From CADEDV01 sp964596345 (GTDB taxonomy: Bacteria; Bacteroidota; Bacteroidia; Chitinophagales; Chitinophagaceae): a DNA stretch of 64,000 nucleotides. The stretch covers positions 310,001 through 374,000 of the forward strand of contig CAZQSZ010000005.1 of NCBI GenBank assembly GCA_964596345.1, read 5' to 3'. Under the pieces are notes generated by a model. The model did no database searches. It was not told the DNA's origin and saw only the letters and a program-made list of their open reading frames with translations. The translations under genes were made by a program, and so were the position numbers. Shown in pieces: positions 16,001-25,652 of the stretch. The number at the start of each line of letters is the position of its first letter. Position 1 is the first letter of the stretch.

Positions 16001-16029
16001 AGGTATTTGAAGTTTACAGGAACTGCACT

Positions 16030-16875
16030 TTATCCTTTCCCTTGCGGGGGGATCGCTCCGGGATCGTTGCCAGTAAGGATATCCATATTCCGGTGGTTAG
16101 GTATCTGGCCGGTTTCTTCCAGCATCCGCATATCCTTGGCATCTTTTAAGAATTCAGAAGCAAAGATGAAATCATTCAGTCGCTGGTTCTTGCTGAAAAT
16201 GATCTCCCGGTTAGTGCCTTCCCATTCTTTATTGCCCTGGTACATGTATAGAATATAATCGCCGATCTCCATCACACTGTTCATGTCATGGGTGTTGACG
16301 ACCGTTGTGATATTATATTCAATCGTAATTTCTTTGATCAGCTTGTCAATGACAAGGGAAGTCTGCGGATCGAGACCAGAGTTAGGCTCATCGCAAAACA
16401 GGTATTTGGGATTTAATACGATGGCCCGGGCGAGGGCTACCCTTTTTTTCATGCCTCCACTGAGTTCGGCGGGATATTTCCGGTTGGCTTCCACCAGGTT
16501 TACCCTGTTGAGTACTTCGTTCACCCGGTCCAGCTTTTTTTTCACCGGCCAGTTGGTAAACATATCCAGCGGGAACATGACGTTTTGTTCAACCGTTAAG
16601 CTGTCAAACAAAGCCGATCCCTGGAATAACATTCCAATCTCTTTGCGTACTTCCGTTTTTGCCTTTGGGTCCATGGAAGTAAAATTCTGACCGTGGTATA
16701 ATATCTGCCCTTCATCTGGTTCAAACAACCCCACCATGCATTTCATCAATACCGTTTTACCACTGCCGCTGGCCCCGATGATGAGATTGCACTGGCCTGC
16801 TTTCATCACAGCACTGACGTCCTGGATGACCGTTTTGTCGCCAAATTTCTTTTGTATGTTTTTTACTTCGATCAT
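16030..16875 (-). CDS. mlaF: ABC transporter ATP-binding protein, MlaF-type
   Basis: 281 residues. Walker A GASGSGKTVLMK, Q-loop MLFQGSALFDSL, signature LSGGMKKRVALARAI and Walker B YLFCDEPNSGLDP are all visible; the sequence is that of the MlaF/Ttg2A (MCE-associated) group, which drives phospholipid transport between the outer and inner membrane. The permease partner follows upstream on the same strand at 17021-17758. The C-terminal tail (GNDPGAIPPQGKG) is encoded by a copy of the C/G-rich repeat, so it may be a recent addition. No MCE substrate-binding gene is adjacent in the window. Confidence 0.9.
   Translation of the reverse strand: MIEVKNIQKKFGDKTVIQDVSAVMKAGQCNLIIGASGSGKTVLMKCMVGLFEPDEGQILYHGQNFTSMDPKAKTEVRKEIGMLFQGSALFDSLTVEQNVMFPLDMFTNWPVKKKLDRVNEVLNRVNLVEANRKYPAELSGGMKKRVALARAIVLNPKYLFCDEPNSGLDPQTSLVIDKLIKEITIEYNITTVVNTHDMNSVMEIGDYILYMYQGNKEWEGTNREIIFSKNQRLNDFIFASEFLKDAKDMRMLEETGQIPNHRNMDILTGNDPGAIPPQGKG
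16036..16060. repeat. C/G-rich palindromic repeat copy at the 3' end of mlaF
   Basis: CCCTTGCGGGGGGATCGCTC; encodes the last residues of the MlaF-type protein. Same family as 9244-9270. Confidence 0.45.
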
Positions 16876-17020
16876 ACCCTCATCCCCTGAAGGGGGTTAA
16901 CGATTTTCTTTCTGAATGATTAGTTGTTATCAAATCCATTTTCTACTATAATTATTTTATAAAGCTATCATTCTATTATATAATTCGCCACCAAAGTTCC
17001 CCCTTCAGGGGGACAGGGGG
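16876..17020. repeat. Two C/G-rich repeat copies flanking the mlaF-mlaE gap
   Basis: The 145-bp gap starts with CCCTCATCCCCTGAAGGGGG (16877-16896), just before the mlaF start, and ends with CCCCCTTCAGGGGGACAGGG up to 17020, touching the mlaE stop codon. The middle is AT-rich with no gene. The pair is in inverted orientation and could fold together. Confidence 0.6.
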
Positions 17021-17758
17021 TTATAGTAGCAGGGCTGATAATACATAGTCAGCAAATAAGATGGCGATACAGCTGACCACTACAGCCTTGGTGCTGGCTC
17101 TTCCTATTTCCAATGCACCGCCCTGAACAAAATAACCAAAGAAGGCAGGTACACTTGAAATAATGAATGCAAAAACATAGGATTTGATCAATGCAAAGAT
17201 GACATTGTAAGGAACAAAGTTTTCCAGTAAGCCCCGGTCATATACGCTGCCGGAAAGGATATTGGCCATTGCACCGGCCAGTCTTCCTCCCCAGATGCCA
17301 AGTACCATGGCAATAACAACCAGTAAAGGAATCATTAGTAAAGCAGCGGCGATCTTCGGCATGATCAGGTATCCTTTGGTATTGATGCCCATGATCTCTA
17401 AGGCATCTATTTGTTCACTCACCCGCATATTACCCAATTCACTGGCAATACGGCTGCCTGCCACACCGGCCAGAACGATACAAACAAGGGTGGGAGCAAA
17501 TTCAAGAATTACCGTATCTCTTACAATTTGTGCTATGGTGGAAGGAGGAATCAGGGGGCTCACCAACTGGTAGGCCGTCTGGATGGTGGAAACAGCACCT
17601 ATAAAAACAGAAATGATAGATACTATTCCCAATGAACCGACACCGATCTCTGCACACTGGTGCATGAATTCTTTCCAGTACATTTTGCCGTTTTCCGGTT
17701 TGGAAAACATGCCTTTGATCATCAGAAGGTAACGGCCTATATCGCTGAAAATGGTCAT
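17021..17758 (-). CDS. mlaE: ABC transporter permease, MlaE-type
   Basis: 245 residues, five to six membrane segments. Typical MlaE features are the amphipathic N-terminus (MFSKPENGKMYWKEFMHQC), GVGSLGIVSIISVFIGAV, and the cytoplasmic coupling segment LGNMRVSEQIDALEIMGINTKGYLIMPKI. Works with MlaF in lipid transport in the inner membrane. About 145 bp separates it from mlaF, wider than usual because two repeat copies occupy the gap. Confidence 0.9.
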   Translation of the reverse strand: MTIFSDIGRYLLMIKGMFSKPENGKMYWKEFMHQCAEIGVGSLGIVSIISVFIGAVSTIQTAYQLVSPLIPPSTIAQIVRDTVILEFAPTLVCIVLAGVAGSRIASELGNMRVSEQIDALEIMGINTKGYLIMPKIAAALLMIPLLVVIAMVLGIWGGRLAGAMANILSGSVYDRGLLENFVPYNVIFALIKSYVFAFIISSVPAFFGYFVQGGALEIGRASTKAVVVSCIAILFADYVLSALLL

Positions 17759-17802
17759 CGGTTGGTTTAGGCTGTAAAATACGACGAAAAATATTGTGAG
17801 AA

Positions 17803-17832
17803 CATCCCGGCTATGTACATATAACCGGGATG
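17803..17832 (-). terminator. Weak hairpin after maeB
   Basis: CATCCCGG and CCGGGATG arms with a 14-base loop, placed 9 bases past the maeB stop. No clear T-run follows on the minus strand, so it may be a processing or attenuation stem. Confidence 0.4.
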
Positions 17833-17841
17833 CTGAAGAAC

Positions 17842-20187
17842 TTATATCTCTTTACTTACTTTTTTGTACCGTTTCCACCAGGGAGACCGCTTGACTATTT
17901 CTTCTGTGGAAACCTTACTTTTCATTTGTGCATCCACCACGGCCACCAATGCCATATTAAGAATACTGCGTACGGAACTTCCTAATTGTAATATATGAAC
18001 CGGTTTCTTTAATCCCAGGAGGATGGGGCCGACGGCATCTGCTGTTTCCAGTTCTTTCAGCAGGTTGTAAGCGATATTGCCGGCAGCCAGATTCGGGAAA
18101 ATGAGGGTGTTCACATCTTTATCAACCAGTTCAGAGAACGGATAATTTTCCTTCATCAGTTCTTTATTGAAAGCTACGCTGGCCTGCATTTCCCCATCCA
18201 CGATCAGGGAGGGCATTTTTGTTTTAACGATCTTTCTTGCTTCTGCCACCAGCCTGGCTTCCCGGGAATTGCTGCTGCCAAAATTGGAGTAACTCAGCAT
18301 CGCAATCCGTGGTGTGATATTGAAATGTTTCACTTCTTTGGCTACCATCAGGGTGATCTCCGCCAGTTGCTCAGCTGTCGGGTTGAAGTTAACGGTTGTA
18401 TCAGCGAGGAATAAAGGCCCTTTTTTGGTCAGCATCATATACATCCCGGCAATATTCTGCACACCTTCTTCGGTACCGATCGTTTGAATAGCGGGGCGTA
18501 TGGTATCGGGATAATTTTTGGCTAAACCGGATATCATCGCATCCGCATCGCCGCACTCCACCATCATGCAGCCAAAATAGTTGCGGTCTTTCATCACTTT
18601 CTTTGCTTCATAGGCATTAAAACCTTTACGGCCTCTCCGGGCAAAGAAAAGATCGGAGTATACATTCCGTTTTTCTTCCATGGCATCACTGCGGGGATCA
18701 AAGATGGGCAGGTCATCAATATCAACGCCATTGGCATCTGCTATGGCCCGGATCTTGTTTTCATCACCCAGTAAGATCGGGTAACCGATCCCTTCATCAA
18801 AAATGAGCTGTGCCGCTTTTAATATCTTCAGGTTGTCAGCTTCTGCAAATACAATTCGTTTAGGATCTTTCCGGGCTTTATTGCCCAGCACCCGCATGAC
18901 CTGGTTATCGAGACCAAGACGGCTGTTCAGGTTATTTTCGTAGGCATCCCAGTCTTTGATAGGATTTTTAGCGACACCGCTTTCTATCGCAGCTTTCGCT
19001 ACCGCAGGCGCCACGGTAGCCAGCAACCTGGGATCAAGAGGTTTGGGAATAATATAGTTTTCTCCGAAAGAGATACTTTTCTCATTGTAGGCCATGTTCA
19101 CAATATCAGGCACCGGAGTTTTTGCCAGTTCAGCCAGCGCTTTAACGGCGGCCAGTTTCATGGCTTCATTGATCTGCGTGGCTCTTACATCTAATGCACC
19201 CCGGAAAATATAAGGGAAGCCCAGTACATTATTGACCTGGTTAGGATAATCACTGCGGCCGGTAGCCATGATGACATCCTTACGGGCATTGGTGGCATCT
19301 TCCCAACTGATCTCAGGATCTGGGTTAGCCATGGCAAAAACAATAGGATTTTTCGCCATGCTCTTAATCATATCTCCATTCAGCACGCCACCTTTACTTA
19401 ACCCGATGAATACATCTGCATCTTTCATCCCTTCAGCCAGCGTTACATTCTTTCCCGACGAAATAAATTCTTTTTTCAATTCATCCAGGTCGGTGCGGCT
19501 TTCATGAACCAGGCCTTTACTGTCGAACACCCGGAAGTTCTCTCTTTTAGCACCTAATGAGATATACAATTTCATACAGGCTACAGCTGCAGCACCGGCT
19601 CCATTCACCACAAATTTTACTTTATCTAATTTCTTCTTTTGGATCTCGCAGGCATTGAGCAATGCCGCTGCACTGATAATGGCCGTACCATGCTGGTCAT
19701 CATGCATGATCGGGATCTTCATGATCTCCTTCAGCTTTTTTTCAATATAAAAGCATTCGGGTGCTTTTATATCTTCAAGATTGATACCGCCAAACGTGGG
19801 CTCTAAGGCTTTAACGATCTGGACAAATTTCTCCGGATCTTTTTCATTGATCTCAATGTCGAATACATCTATATCGGCAAATATTTTGAATAATACTCCT
19901 TTTCCTTCCATTACGGGTTTACCGGCTTCGGGGCCAATATCACCCAGGCCCAGTACTGCGGTACCATTACTGATAACAGCTACTAAATTTCCTTTGGCCG
20001 TGTATTTATAAACATCGTCCGGGTTAGCAGCTATTTCAAGACAGGGTGCGGCCACACCGGGTGAATAGGCAAGCGAAAGGTCTCTTTGGGTTTTAGCTTC
20101 TTTAGTGGGGATGACTTCTATTTTTCCGGGCCTTCCTTTTGCATGGTATTCGAGGGCCTGTTGTTTGCGCAATTCGTTTTTGTTCAT
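17842..20187 (-). CDS. maeB: NADP-dependent malic enzyme fused to phosphotransacetylase-like domain
   Basis: 781 residues, the length of MaeB-type hybrid enzymes. Residues 1-430 are malic enzyme: SLAYSPGVAAPCLEI, GNLVAVISNGTAVLGLGDIGPEAGKP and the dinucleotide loop VVNGAGAAAVACMKL. Residues ~440-781 are a PTA/PTB-like domain (RIVFAEADNLKILKAAQ, GCMMVECGDADAMISGLAKNYP, FPNLAAGNIAYNLLKEL) that in known enzymes senses acetyl-CoA without transferring phosphate. Converts malate to pyruvate and CO2, supplying NADPH. Preceded by a good -7 box at 20245-20252. Confidence 0.95.
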   Translation of the reverse strand: MNKNELRKQQALEYHAKGRPGKIEVIPTKEAKTQRDLSLAYSPGVAAPCLEIAANPDDVYKYTAKGNLVAVISNGTAVLGLGDIGPEAGKPVMEGKGVLFKIFADIDVFDIEINEKDPEKFVQIVKALEPTFGGINLEDIKAPECFYIEKKLKEIMKIPIMHDDQHGTAIISAAALLNACEIQKKKLDKVKFVVNGAGAAAVACMKLYISLGAKRENFRVFDSKGLVHESRTDLDELKKEFISSGKNVTLAEGMKDADVFIGLSKGGVLNGDMIKSMAKNPIVFAMANPDPEISWEDATNARKDVIMATGRSDYPNQVNNVLGFPYIFRGALDVRATQINEAMKLAAVKALAELAKTPVPDIVNMAYNEKSISFGENYIIPKPLDPRLLATVAPAVAKAAIESGVAKNPIKDWDAYENNLNSRLGLDNQVMRVLGNKARKDPKRIVFAEADNLKILKAAQLIFDEGIGYPILLGDENKIRAIADANGVDIDDLPIFDPRSDAMEEKRNVYSDLFFARRGRKGFNAYEAKKVMKDRNYFGCMMVECGDADAMISGLAKNYPDTIRPAIQTIGTEEGVQNIAGMYMMLTKKGPLFLADTTVNFNPTAEQLAEITLMVAKEVKHFNITPRIAMLSYSNFGSSNSREARLVAEARKIVKTKMPSLIVDGEMQASVAFNKELMKENYPFSELVDKDVNTLIFPNLAAGNIAYNLLKELETADAVGPILLGLKKPVHILQLGSSVRSILNMALVAVVDAQMKSKVSTEEIVKRSPWWKRYKKVSKEI

Positions 20188-20244
20188 ACCGAATTTTTAT
20201 TTTTGATCCATTCTGCACAGTCCTTGTATCGGGGCTGCAAGGTA

Positions 20245-20252
20245 CAAAAATA
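20245..20252 (-). promoter_or_regulatory. -7 promoter box for maeB
   Basis: TATTTTTG on the minus strand, about 58 bases before the maeB ATG. Confidence 0.5.
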
Positions 20253-20320
20253 TAATCCGAATGCAGATAACAGGCAATCAGTGGCAAGTTTCAGTATTGT
20301 AATAAGAGTTTACCCGGTGC

Positions 20321-20731
20321 TTATTGCTTCGTTACTTTTACTTCTGCTTTGATCTTGTAGAAGGGAACCGGTAGCGAATGGGTGCCCGGATAGGGATAAA
20401 GATTGAGAAACTCAATCTTATAATTTTCAATAATTGTATCCGTTGGATATTGGGGGAAAAAGGAATGCGTGGAAAGTTTTACCGGGTAGCTGGTATTGTT
20501 TTTAGTAAAGGAAAACTTAGCAATTGCTGCTCCTTCCCAGATGCACATCATTTTATCCGGGCAGCGGGAATCGGCGAGAAGGCTGTCAAAACAGAGAGAA
20601 ACGGTTTCGGTGTTATTGACATAGTTCTTACAATCTGCTAAACGTAACAGGTTAGGATTTTCGGTATCTCCCGATTTTTTGCAGGAAACAACAAGAAGGA
20701 CAACCGCCAGGCCAAAAAATACAACTCTCAT
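20321..20731 (-). CDS. Small lipoprotein, unknown function
   Basis: 136 residues from ATG 20729-20731. Signal sequence MRVVFFGLAVVLLVVSCKKSG has a lipobox (VVSC). The body has one conserved-looking block ESLCFDSLLADSRCPDKMMCIWEG-like: CFDSLLADSRCP followed by MCIWEGAAIAKFSF, a cysteine-containing pattern I associate with small Bacteroidota lipoproteins of unknown role. Start chosen to put the lipobox at the usual distance. Confidence 0.7.
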   Translation of the reverse strand: MRVVFFGLAVVLLVVSCKKSGDTENPNLLRLADCKNYVNNTETVSLCFDSLLADSRCPDKMMCIWEGAAIAKFSFTKNNTSYPVKLSTHSFFPQYPTDTIIENYKIEFLNLYPYPGTHSLPVPFYKIKAEVKVTKQ

Positions 20732-20784
20732 ATATCCGTTTATTCTTCCTGACAACTGCAGAAAATATACCGTTGCATGAACGA

Positions 20785-21966
20785 TCAGCTTTTAACACTG
20801 CTGCCCAGCCAGGCCATCATGCCCATACCGATCTCAATCGCTGATTCATCGATGTTAAACGTGGGAGTATGCACCCCGGATGTAATGCCTTTTTCTTTAT
20901 TCATCACACCCAGCCGGAAAAAACAACCGGGTATTTGCTGGGAATAATAGCCAAAATCTTCAGCACCCATTCTTTTTTCTGTTTCTTCCACGTTTGCAGC
21001 CCCAATAAATGCCACTGCTTTTTCTTTGGTGATCTCATTGAGAGCTTCATTATTATAAACGGAGGGATAACCCACATCGATCAGCAGGTCTATTTCCCCA
21101 CCCATACTTTGCACCAGGTCTGTAGCCATTTTCCGGATCAGTTCATGAGCTTTGAACCGCCAGTTTTCATCCATGGCCCTGAATGTTCCTTTTAATTTTA
21201 CTTCATTCGGGATGACATTGGTGGTTTCTCCGCCTTTGAAAGAAGTAATGGATAAAACAGTGGGATTATGCGGATCATTGTTTCGGCTTACCACCTGCTG
21301 TAAGGCAATGATCAGGTGGGAGGCGATCAGTATCGGGTCAATACATAAATGAGGGGAAGCAGCATGACCTCCTTTCCCTTTGATAGTGATATACAATTCA
21401 TCGGCACTGGCCATTACTTTACCGGCACGGAAACTCATTTTACCAACTGCTAAACCGGGATGCACATGCAAGCCAAAAATGCAGGAAGGTGCAGGGTTGT
21501 CTAACACTCCTTCTTTAATCAGGAGGCTGGCACCACCGGGATTCTTTTCTTCGCCGGGCTGAAATATCAGTTTGATCGTTCCTTCCCATTCATTGCGCAA
21601 TTCATTGAGAATTTTTGCTGCTCCTAATAAACAAGTGGTATGTACATCATGACCGCAGGCATGCATCACGCCTTCGTTGGTTGATTTATAGGGCACATCA
21701 TTTTCTTCCCGGATGGGTAATGCATCCATATCGGCACGCAGGGCGATGACCCTTGAATTGGGATTACGTCCCTTTATTAAACCGATAACACCGGTTGTAG
21801 CCTTAATTTCGAAAGGAATACCCAGCTCAAATAATTTATCCTGCACGAATCCTGACGTTTCATATTCCTGGTAGCTTAATTCGGGATGTGCATGCAGGTG
21901 ATGACGGATACTGATGAATTCCGGTGCATATTGTTTCGCCAGTGTTTTGATCTTCTCTGCTATCAT
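20785..21966 (-). CDS. M20 family metallopeptidase / amidohydrolase (hippuricase-like)
   Basis: 393 residues. M20D family (N-acyl-amino-acid or hippurate hydrolases). Metal and catalytic motifs visible in order: LRADMDALPIREE, HACGHDVHTTCLLGAAKIL, FQPGEEKNPGGASLLI, GLHVHPGLAVGKMSF, and a late MGAEDFGYYSQQIPG. The dimerisation (lid) domain lies about residues 190-300 with KGGHAASPHLCIDPI. No signal peptide, so cytoplasmic. Cleaves an N-acyl or peptide amide; substrate not determined. Stands alone, with a terminator of the next operon upstream. Confidence 0.92.
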   Translation of the reverse strand: MIAEKIKTLAKQYAPEFISIRHHLHAHPELSYQEYETSGFVQDKLFELGIPFEIKATTGVIGLIKGRNPNSRVIALRADMDALPIREENDVPYKSTNEGVMHACGHDVHTTCLLGAAKILNELRNEWEGTIKLIFQPGEEKNPGGASLLIKEGVLDNPAPSCIFGLHVHPGLAVGKMSFRAGKVMASADELYITIKGKGGHAASPHLCIDPILIASHLIIALQQVVSRNNDPHNPTVLSITSFKGGETTNVIPNEVKLKGTFRAMDENWRFKAHELIRKMATDLVQSMGGEIDLLIDVGYPSVYNNEALNEITKEKAVAFIGAANVEETEKRMGAEDFGYYSQQIPGCFFRLGVMNKEKGITSGVHTPTFNIDESAIEIGMGMMAWLGSSVKS

Positions 21967-22013
21967 GGCTCAAAAGTACTACTTAGCGCCGAAGCCTTGT
22001 ACAGCAAGTATAA

Positions 22014-22044
22014 AAAATCCCTGCCGGTGAAAAGCAGGGATTTT
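22014..22044 (-). terminator. Rho-independent terminator after the SPOR gene
   Basis: 11-bp stem AAAATCCCTGC / GCAGGGATTTT with a 9-base loop; on the minus strand a T-run follows. It ends the leftward transcript from the deoC/ALDH side. Confidence 0.8.
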
Positions 22045-22072
22045 CATATTTAGTCTTTCTAGTACTGTTTTT

Positions 22073-22537
22073 TTAGGGGGTAATCTCCATTTCATTTTCT
22101 TCATACTTGCCCGGCTTCACTTCTACTTTATCCGGCATTACAAACACACCTTTTGGAAAATAGACCTTCAGCTTTCTTTGGTATTCCTCCGCCTCTTTTC
22201 TCTCTTTGAAATTGCCCACTTTGAGTTTATAATACGGCGACTGGTGCCACATATAGGCTTTCAATTCCGGAAAATAAGTATACACTTTTGTTTTTGCTGC
22301 AATCGCTTCGTCCCGGTTATTGGTGGTAATGATCATCAGGCGAAAACCTTTGGCAACTCGACGGGCATCCCGGCTGGTCTCTTCATTGATCTGCGCCTGT
22401 TTTTTTACCAGCAGGTCCAGCCGCGGATCTTTATGTACCACGATGGCATTGCTGTCTATGTTTTTTTTCCAGGTGGTATCCTGGGCCTGACTTGTTGCTG
22501 TAAAGAATACAACTGCTATAAAAAAGATCATTTTCAT
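22073..22537 (-). CDS. SPOR-domain-like exported protein
   Basis: 154 residues from ATG 22535-22537; the signal sequence is MKMIFFIAVVFFTATSQAQ. The C-terminal ~75 residues form a SPOR-type repeat: GFRLMIITTNNRDEAIAAKT, then YYKLKVGNFKERKEAEEYQRKLKVYFPKGVFVMPD. SPOR domains bind denuded peptidoglycan glycans in the periplasm. The start is placed inside a longer frame because only this one gives a signal peptide and avoids overlap with the upstream ALDH gene. Confidence 0.8.
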   Translation of the reverse strand: MKMIFFIAVVFFTATSQAQDTTWKKNIDSNAIVVHKDPRLDLLVKKQAQINEETSRDARRVAKGFRLMIITTNNRDEAIAAKTKVYTYFPELKAYMWHQSPYYKLKVGNFKERKEAEEYQRKLKVYFPKGVFVMPDKVEVKPGKYEENEMEITP

Positions 22538-22568
22538 ATATCGCATAAGGTCAAATATCTTACCAAAA

Positions 22569-23519
22569 TTAATAACTGCCACCTGCCCCGGCAATATTCT
22601 CCACGGGGTGCCAGGTGGTTTTTATTTCCTGGGTATCCATAATGAAATAAGGTGATTCACCTTCTTCACTATACCAGTTTATCTTATCATAGAAAGAAAC
22701 CCGTTTCAGGTTAGAAGCAGATTTCTCTTTGATCATTTTCTGTGTATCAGAATTGTTTTCACAGTAAAGGGTTGCATTCACATCCATATGATCAACGAAC
22801 CAACTGGCCAGTTCTGCCGGTTTGCCTGTTAAAATATTGACAACACCGCCGGGCAGGTCAGATGAGTTCAGTACTTCTGCAAACGTAACAGCACACAAAG
22901 GCTTTGTTTCAGAAGCCAGTACCACGCAGGTATTACCACCGGCAATGACCGGTGCAATAACAGATACTAAACCTAATAAGGAATCACCCTGTGGTGCAAT
23001 GATGGACACGACTCCGGTTGGCTCGGGCACGGAAAAATTAAAATGGGAAGAGGCCACCGGGTTCACCGCACTGAACAGCTGCTGGAATTTATCACACCAG
23101 CCGGCATAATAGATCAGCCGGTCGATCGCAAGATTCACTTCTTTTTCTGCTTTGGCTTTCGTGGCATCCTGTTGTAAAAGCTCATCGATGAACTGTGCTT
23201 TTCTGCCTTCCAGCATTTCGGCCATGCGGTATAAGATCTGGCTGCGGTTAAAAGCTGCCCTGCTGCTCCAGCCACCAAAAGCTCCTCTTGCAGCCACAAC
23301 AGCGTCACGAAAATCTTTTCTTGAACTGAGACAGACATTCGCCAGTTTTTTACCTGCGGCATTCGTGGGGATATAATAGCGACCGGATTCCGTTCTCGGA
23401 AACTGCCCGCCGATGTAAATTTTATACGTCTTCAGCACTTCTAAGCGTTTAGAGGCAGCTTTTTTCTCAAGGCCATTCCCGCTAATGCTGAGAACTGATT
23501 TCTTAATTGTCTTTTCCAT
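22569..23519 (-). CDS. Truncated aldehyde dehydrogenase-like protein (ALDH16 second-half type)
   Basis: 316 residues against about 490 for a full ALDH. Residues 30-240 align with the NAD-binding half: YKIYIGGQFPRTESGRYYIPT, AARGAFGGWSSRAAFNRSQILYRMAEML, GVVSIIAPQGDSLLGLVSVIAPVIAGGNTCVVLASE, and LPGGVVNILTG. The region with the catalytic Cys and most of the catalytic domain are missing, so it cannot be a normal dehydrogenase. It follows the complete ALDH gene by 68 bp. Together they mimic ALDH16, a two-domain enzyme whose second half is short and degenerate, so it is probably a structural subunit of that enzyme. A decaying gene copy is the alternative. Confidence 0.85.
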   Translation of the reverse strand: MEKTIKKSVLSISGNGLEKKAASKRLEVLKTYKIYIGGQFPRTESGRYYIPTNAAGKKLANVCLSSRKDFRDAVVAARGAFGGWSSRAAFNRSQILYRMAEMLEGRKAQFIDELLQQDATKAKAEKEVNLAIDRLIYYAGWCDKFQQLFSAVNPVASSHFNFSVPEPTGVVSIIAPQGDSLLGLVSVIAPVIAGGNTCVVLASETKPLCAVTFAEVLNSSDLPGGVVNILTGKPAELASWFVDHMDVNATLYCENNSDTQKMIKEKSASNLKRVSFYDKINWYSEEGESPYFIMDTQEIKTTWHPVENIAGAGGSY

Positions 23520-23587
23520 TTTTAATTAGTTTTCCCACTAAGGCACAAAGTCCACAATGCTTTGTGTTTTTAGTGGCTTTGTGGGAA

Positions 23588-25090
23588 TTAATTGATTAAG
23601 TCTAAATAAGGCAATAACCCATGCAATCCTCCCTCTCTTCCAAACCCGCTTTCTTTATAACCGCCAAAAGGTGATGTGGGGTCGAACTTGTTAAAGGTAT
23701 TGGCCCAAACCACACCGGCCCTCATCCGTTTGGTCATATTAAAAATTTTAGAACCTTTGTCTGTCCATACTCCCGCACTCAATCCATAAGGTGAGTTATT
23801 GGCTTTTTCAATCACTTCATCATCGGTCCGGAACGTAAGTACTGATAATACCGGTCCGAAGATTTCTTCCTGTGCAATGCGGTTACTCTGCGCCACATTC
23901 GTAAACAGGGTAGGACGGCAAAAAAATCCTTTGCCCGGCAGGCGGCAACTGCTCTCATACATCTCAGCACCTTCTTTTTTACCAATGCTGATGTATTTCC
24001 TGATCGTTTCTAATTGGGCTTTGGAATTGATCGCACCGATATCGGTATTCTTATCCAACGGGTCGCCGACGATCAGGGATTCCAGCCGGTCTTTCAGTTT
24101 TCGTATCACTTCTTTTGCCACCGATTCCTGCACATATAATCTTGAACCGGCGCAGCAAACATGGCCCTGGTTAAAGAAGATACCATTGATGACTCCTTCC
24201 ACAGCCTGGTCGATCGGAGCATCTTCAAAAATGATATTAGCTGCTTTTCCACCCAGTTCCAGGGTTGCTTTTTTATTCGTTCCCGCAATAGCTCTCTGGA
24301 TGATCTTGCCTACTTCAGTTGAACCGGTGAAAGCAATTTTATTGATATCGGGATGATTAACGATGGCAGCGCCGGTGGCACCGGCACCGGTAATAATATT
24401 TACGACTCCCGGCGGTAGATCCGCTTCCTGGATGATCTCAGCCAGCTTCAGGGCGGTCAGTGGCGTTGTCTCTGCTGGTTTTAATACCACCGTATTGCCG
24501 GTTGCCAGGGCTGGTGCAATTTTCCAGGCGGCCATTAATAAAGGGAAGTTCCAGGGAATGATCTGCCCGGCAACTCCAAGAGGTTCAGTTCTGCGATTAG
24601 GAAATGCATATGCTAATTTATCAGCCCAGCCTGCGTAATAAAAAAAATGATTGGCAGCGGTGGGCACATCAAAATCCCTGCTTTCTCTTATGGGTTTACC
24701 ACCATCTAATGTTTCAATGATCGCTAGTTCCCTTGCTTTTTCCTGCACCATCCTGGCTATGCGGAAAATATACTTGGCTCTTTCTTTAGCCGGCATTTTC
24801 TTCCACACTTTATCATAAGCTGATCTCGCTGCTTTCACTGCTTTGTCTACATCAGCAGCATTCGCATCGGCCACTTCGCTCAGCTTTTCTTCATTAGCCG
24901 GATTGATCGTATCAAAATACTTCTTTGATACTGGTTGCTGCCATTTGCCATCAATGAACAAGTTATATTGTTTGCTGATGGTTGCTGCGCTTTTACTTTC
25001 CGGCGCTGGTGCATAGGCCCAGCTTGTATCAAATTTTAATTTGATGGTGTTGGATTTTGCTGCAACCGTTTTTTTCTTTTTAACTGCCAT
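23588..25090 (-). CDS. Aldehyde dehydrogenase, full length
   Basis: 500 residues. NAD(P)-dependent oxidation of an aldehyde to the acid. Catalytic parts present: N181 in IIPWNFPLLMAAWK, E278 in ATLELGGKAANIIF, and the nucleophile at C312/C313 in NQGHVCCAGSRLYV; NAD site FTGSTEVGKII. A Lys/Ala-rich N-terminal extension (MAVKKKKTVAAKS) precedes the domain. Cluster context: deoC upstream and a truncated ALDH downstream. DeoC releases acetaldehyde from deoxyribose 5-phosphate, so acetaldehyde is the likely substrate; that is inferred from context. Confidence 0.95.
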   Translation of the reverse strand: MAVKKKKTVAAKSNTIKLKFDTSWAYAPAPESKSAATISKQYNLFIDGKWQQPVSKKYFDTINPANEEKLSEVADANAADVDKAVKAARSAYDKVWKKMPAKERAKYIFRIARMVQEKARELAIIETLDGGKPIRESRDFDVPTAANHFFYYAGWADKLAYAFPNRRTEPLGVAGQIIPWNFPLLMAAWKIAPALATGNTVVLKPAETTPLTALKLAEIIQEADLPPGVVNIITGAGATGAAIVNHPDINKIAFTGSTEVGKIIQRAIAGTNKKATLELGGKAANIIFEDAPIDQAVEGVINGIFFNQGHVCCAGSRLYVQESVAKEVIRKLKDRLESLIVGDPLDKNTDIGAINSKAQLETIRKYISIGKKEGAEMYESSCRLPGKGFFCRPTLFTNVAQSNRIAQEEIFGPVLSVLTFRTDDEVIEKANNSPYGLSAGVWTDKGSKIFNMTKRMRAGVVWANTFNKFDPTSPFGGYKESGFGREGGLHGLLPYLDLIN

Positions 25091-25247
25091 AATTTTTTTA
25101 TTTAACCAGCGACATTGACACAGATCATCTTCTGTTGCGTCGCACTCTTGTGCGTCCGGTAATTCTATTCAGCATTTCTTATCGGCCAGAGGTCATAAAG
25201 AACATAGTTGCTGCGAGGTCTGAGACTTTGCAGCAACTGAGAATTTC

Positions 25248-25574
25248 CTAATAATCCTTTTCTTTTGATTCTAAATATTTGGTTGTCGGTAAAACTAACT
25301 CAAATACATTTGCTGCTTCATCAAAGGTTGTTGGAGCAATGCCATTGAAAATCATTTTTCTTTCTGTACTATCTACAAATTCAATAGTCATTAATCGAAT
25401 GGAATAACTATTGAATTTTGTGTAACCGCTATCGTAATAAATTGTTATACAAGCTATCGTTTTGTTTTCGTCAAAAGGGTTAAAATATTCTTTTTCAAAA
25501 ATATCTCGCTTATCACTTTCTCTCGTTTGTGAAAATCCATTTTGTCTTATATACTCTGCAATATCAAAATTCAT
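25248..25574 (-). CDS. Small hypothetical protein
   Basis: 108 residues, soluble, Glu/Asp/Tyr-rich: MNFDIAEYIRQNGFSQTRE and later FDEAANVFELVLPTTKYLE. No family recognised and no motif seen. It lies between deoC and the ALDH gene on the same strand but with gaps of about 100 and 160 bp, and the AT-rich composition differs from its neighbours, so it may be an insertion into the cluster. Confidence 0.55.
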   Translation of the reverse strand: MNFDIAEYIRQNGFSQTRESDKRDIFEKEYFNPFDENKTIACITIYYDSGYTKFNSYSIRLMTIEFVDSTERKMIFNGIAPTTFDEAANVFELVLPTTKYLESKEKDY

Positions 25575-25652
25575 TATTCCCGATTCTGGTTTATTTTTAT
25601 AAACTTTCTTCTTTCAATCTTTTTAAAAAAGTAAAGATTCATCAATCTAAGT